From: GCA-002726655 sp046582185
GTDB taxonomy: Bacteria; Pseudomonadota; Gammaproteobacteria; Pseudomonadales; Azotimanducaceae
Direction: 5' to 3'
DNA length: 64,000 nt
NCBI GenBank assembly: GCA_046582185.1
Contig: JAYGEX010000025.1
Location: 124,001 to 188,000 of the forward strand
In this document: piece after piece, positions 62,225 to 64,000 of the stretch
How positions within the stretch are numbered: position 1 is the stretch's first letter
How the letters are laid out: every line of letters starts with the position of its first letter
Position numbers and translations under genes: made by a program
The notes under the pieces: generated by a model
Told to the model about the DNA's origin: nothing
Database searches by the model: none
What the model saw: the letters and a program-made list of their open reading frames with translations, nothing else

Positions 62225-62701
62225 ATGAGCCAGAACATTGAGACAAATATGATGATTATCGAAGAGACGATGAAGAATTGGCATCTCTACCTGAAGGGAG
62301 AATTCCCCGGCGGGCTGGATGAACTGCTTGCAGACGACGTGGAATTTTACTCACCTATCGTCTTCACCGCGCAAAAAGGTAAAGCACTGACTAAAATGTA
62401 CCTTGCCGCGGCAGGCAATACCTTTAGCGGTGGCGACAAGGAGAAAGCTCCCGGCAATGAAAACTTCAAATATGCAAAGGAAGTACTTTGCGGAAACTAT
62501 GCGGTGCTGGAATTCGAATCGATGGTCGACGGTAAATATGTGAATGGCGTCGACATCATTACTTGTAATGATGAAGGAAAGATCACTGAGTTCAAAGTAA
62601 TGATTCGCCCCCTGCAAGCCGTCAATGTGATGCATGAGCAAATGAAAGCGATCCTCGAGAAGATGCAGGCAGATAGCGAGAGTGCCTCTGCACAGAGTTA
62701 A
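62225..62701 (+). CDS. NTF2-like (SnoaL-type) protein
   Basis: 158 residues from ATG 62225; an in-frame TTG at 62201 is unlikely. The pattern of the cone-shaped NTF2-like fold is present: WHLYLKGEFPGGLDELLADDVEFYSPI, FKYAKEVLCGNYAVLEFESMV and FKVMIRPLQAVNVM. Members include isomerases, small-molecule binders and adaptor subunits. Function unknown. The 245-base gap before it (61980-62224) shows no clear element. Confidence 0.75.
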   Translation: MSQNIETNMMIIEETMKNWHLYLKGEFPGGLDELLADDVEFYSPIVFTAQKGKALTKMYLAAAGNTFSGGDKEKAPGNENFKYAKEVLCGNYAVLEFESMVDGKYVNGVDIITCNDEGKITEFKVMIRPLQAVNVMHEQMKAILEKMQADSESASAQS

Positions 62702-62736
62702 GCCCTGCGAGCATGGCATGAGGAAAGTTCCAATCT

Positions 62737-64000
62737 TTAGCCGGGGCTTTTTATTCCAGAAGCCCCATCCTCTGCCCCAACTACCTTCTTCAATATTCCC
62801 AGGCCCAGGGCAGCCATAGCAATCGAAACTACTGGATTCAGGTAATTAAGGAAGGCGTAGGGCAGGTAATCCAGTACCGGCACGCCCAGAGTGGCGGCAT
62901 AGAATGCGCCGGCCGTCGTCCAGGGTATTAAGGCTGTGGTCATAGTCGCTCCCTCTTCAACCGATCGCGACAGCATGTTTTTCTGAAGCCCCAATTTATC
63001 GTAAGACTTACCATATAGCTGGCAGTTTAAAATAATGCTGATGTAGGCTTCGCCCATCGCAATATTACCGATAAAACCCGATGCGATAGTGACAGCAACC
63101 AGGGAGGCTACGCGTTTCACCCGGCTAACAACGCCTGCTAACAGGACTTCCAGAAACCCGCCCTTAAATAAAACACCGCCCATCGCTAAGGCCATTATCG
63201 ACAACAACAGCGTCCAACTCATGCTGCTGATGCCACCACGACCCAGAAGTTGATCAATGCTTTCAACGCCAGTGGTTCCATTCTGATTGCTCCAAAGCGC
63301 GTTGGCCACGTTAACGAAATCACTGCCTTGATAAAATACGGCTATCACACAAGCTGTCAGGATGCTCAAACTCATGCTCACCTGGGGTGAAAATTTCCGC
63401 ATACTCAAAACCACCATGACCAATAAGGGGATTAATGTGATGAGTGGGTTGAGCCCATATGCGCCTTCAATCGCCTCACGTATCTTTTCAATTTCCGTCG
63501 CAGGTAACTGCTGGCCGGACATTTCAGTGCCTAAATAAACCATGATGGCCATCACGAGAATCAGCGTCGGTACGGTGGTATAAAGCATTGCCCTGATATG
63601 ACTGTAGAGATCTGTTTCCGCACTCATTGCAGCAAGGTTTGTGGTGTCTGAAATGGGTGAAAGTTTATCGCCAAAGGTTGCGCCGGAAATGACCATGCCG
63701 GCAACAATCGGCAAAGGAACGCCCAGCGCAGCACCAATGCCCATAAAAACGACGCCAAGGGTGCCTACCGTTCCCCATGAGGTTCCGGTTACAACCGACA
63801 TTAAACAACACAACAGTAAACCCGTTAGCAAAAACGTCGATGGTTCCAGCATTGCCAGACCATAAAATATTAAGGTGGTTATGGTGCCGCTCTGCATAAA
63901 GCTCGCGATAACCATACCGATAAGTATAAATATATAGATGGCTGGGAGCGCTCGCGTAATGGCATCACTCATCATGGATTGAATATCCAGATAACCGTGA
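62737..64000 (-). CDS. NhaC-family Na+/H+ antiporter (5' end missing)
   Basis: The frame runs through the right edge, so the N-terminus is outside; at least 421 residues are here. Many membrane helices, with the NhaC core GTSWGTVGTLGVVFMGIGAALG and GATFGDKLSPISDTTNLAA, and late GNIAMGEAYISIILN and WTTAGAFYAATLGVP. NhaC exchanges Na+ for H+ in the inner membrane. An internal ATG at 63975 is not the true start because the upstream codons read HGYLDIQS in frame. Confidence 0.9.
   Translation of the reverse strand, partial: HGYLDIQSMMSDAITRALPAIYIFILIGMVIASFMQSGTITTLIFYGLAMLEPSTFLLTGLLLCCLMSVVTGTSWGTVGTLGVVFMGIGAALGVPLPIVAGMVISGATFGDKLSPISDTTNLAAMSAETDLYSHIRAMLYTTVPTLILVMAIMVYLGTEMSGQQLPATEIEKIREAIEGAYGLNPLITLIPLLVMVVLSMRKFSPQVSMSLSILTACVIAVFYQGSDFVNVANALWSNQNGTTGVESIDQLLGRGGISSMSWTLLLSIMALAMGGVLFKGGFLEVLLAGVVSRVKRVASLVAVTIASGFIGNIAMGEAYISIILNCQLYGKSYDKLGLQKNMLSRSVEEGATMTTALIPWTTAGAFYAATLGVPVLDYLPYAFLNYLNPVVSIAMAALGLGILKKVVGAEDGASGIKSPG

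Noticed and set aside
1..64000. Defence islands, CRISPR, prophage or integron modules
   Set aside because: No cas, restriction, toxin-antitoxin, integrase or phage structural genes were recognised; the repeats lack CRISPR periodicity.

Overview
The window looks like a chromosomal stretch of an aerobic, heterotrophic gammaproteobacterium of moderate GC, probably marine. This is inferred from the gene content only: OxyR with a peroxiredoxin-glutaredoxin fusion, a DUF3014 protein, an AmmeMemoRadiSam set, a DUF5916 outer-membrane protein, an NhaC-type antiporter, and an unusually high load of acyl-CoA genes. Those acyl-CoA genes are four crotonases, a family III CoA-transferase, an acyl-CoA synthetase, an SCP-x type thiolase with a DUF35 partner, two ACAD-associated kinase-like proteins, two LLM flavin oxidoreductases and a phytanoyl-CoA dioxygenase. 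I saw no rRNA, tRNA, CRISPR array, integrase, transposase or phage gene.

Layout. 1-4.2 kb: the end of a CoxE-like VWA gene (cut by the left edge), then a minus-strand cluster DUF3014 / CaiB-like transferase / crotonase. 4.3-6 kb: mtnA overlapping a class II aldolase (methylthioadenosine salvage). 6.2-11 kb: crotonase, a fused pabB-pabC, an LLM oxidoreductase and galT. 11-17.3 kb: an ACAD10-like kinase, then leuC-leuD-cimA (isoleucine from pyruvate via citramalate) and a zinc alcohol dehydrogenase. 17.3-22.4 kb: a 776-residue protein with a degenerate nucleotidyl-cyclase domain, and divergently arranged radical SAM and Memo-AMMECR1 genes. 22.6-29.7 kb: GNAT, aldehyde dehydrogenase, thiolase/DUF35 pair, a HAMP-like membrane protein with a lone type IV pilin-like protein, crotonase and esterase. 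30-40.6 kb: DUF5916 protein, crotonase, HAD phosphatase, ChaC, ArfB, M20 peptidase, CMD protein, kinase-like protein and an MFS transporter. 40.6-47.4 kb: a long inverted repeat, korAB, a decayed protease-FHA gene and a TPP enzyme. 47.6-54.8 kb: LLM oxidoreductase, a Prx-Grx/oxyR divergent pair, PhyH, a HEAT-like lipoprotein-size protein, and a divergent glmS / TrmB-regulator pair. 54.9-64 kb: CBS protein, a frameshifted unknown gene, M32 carboxypeptidase, acyl-CoA synthetase, histidine phosphatase, a frameshifted MFS transporter, two small unknown proteins and an NhaC antiporter running off the right edge.

Three points stand out. First, a family of about 125-bp MITE-like repeats with terminal inverted repeats occurs three times, plus a fragment, alongside two other palindromic elements. 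Second, three genes in the right half are broken by stops or frameshifts (44.0-45.5, 55.4-56.2 and 60.2-61.5 kb), while the enzymes around them are intact. Third, perfect short tandem duplications recur in 5' leaders, and Ser/Asp/Asn-rich inserts occur in otherwise conserved enzymes. The best candidates for undescribed biology are the degenerate-cyclase protein, the HAMP-pilin pair, the TrmB-glmS module with its repeated TTGTCAT motif, and the protease-coiled coil-FHA membrane protein.
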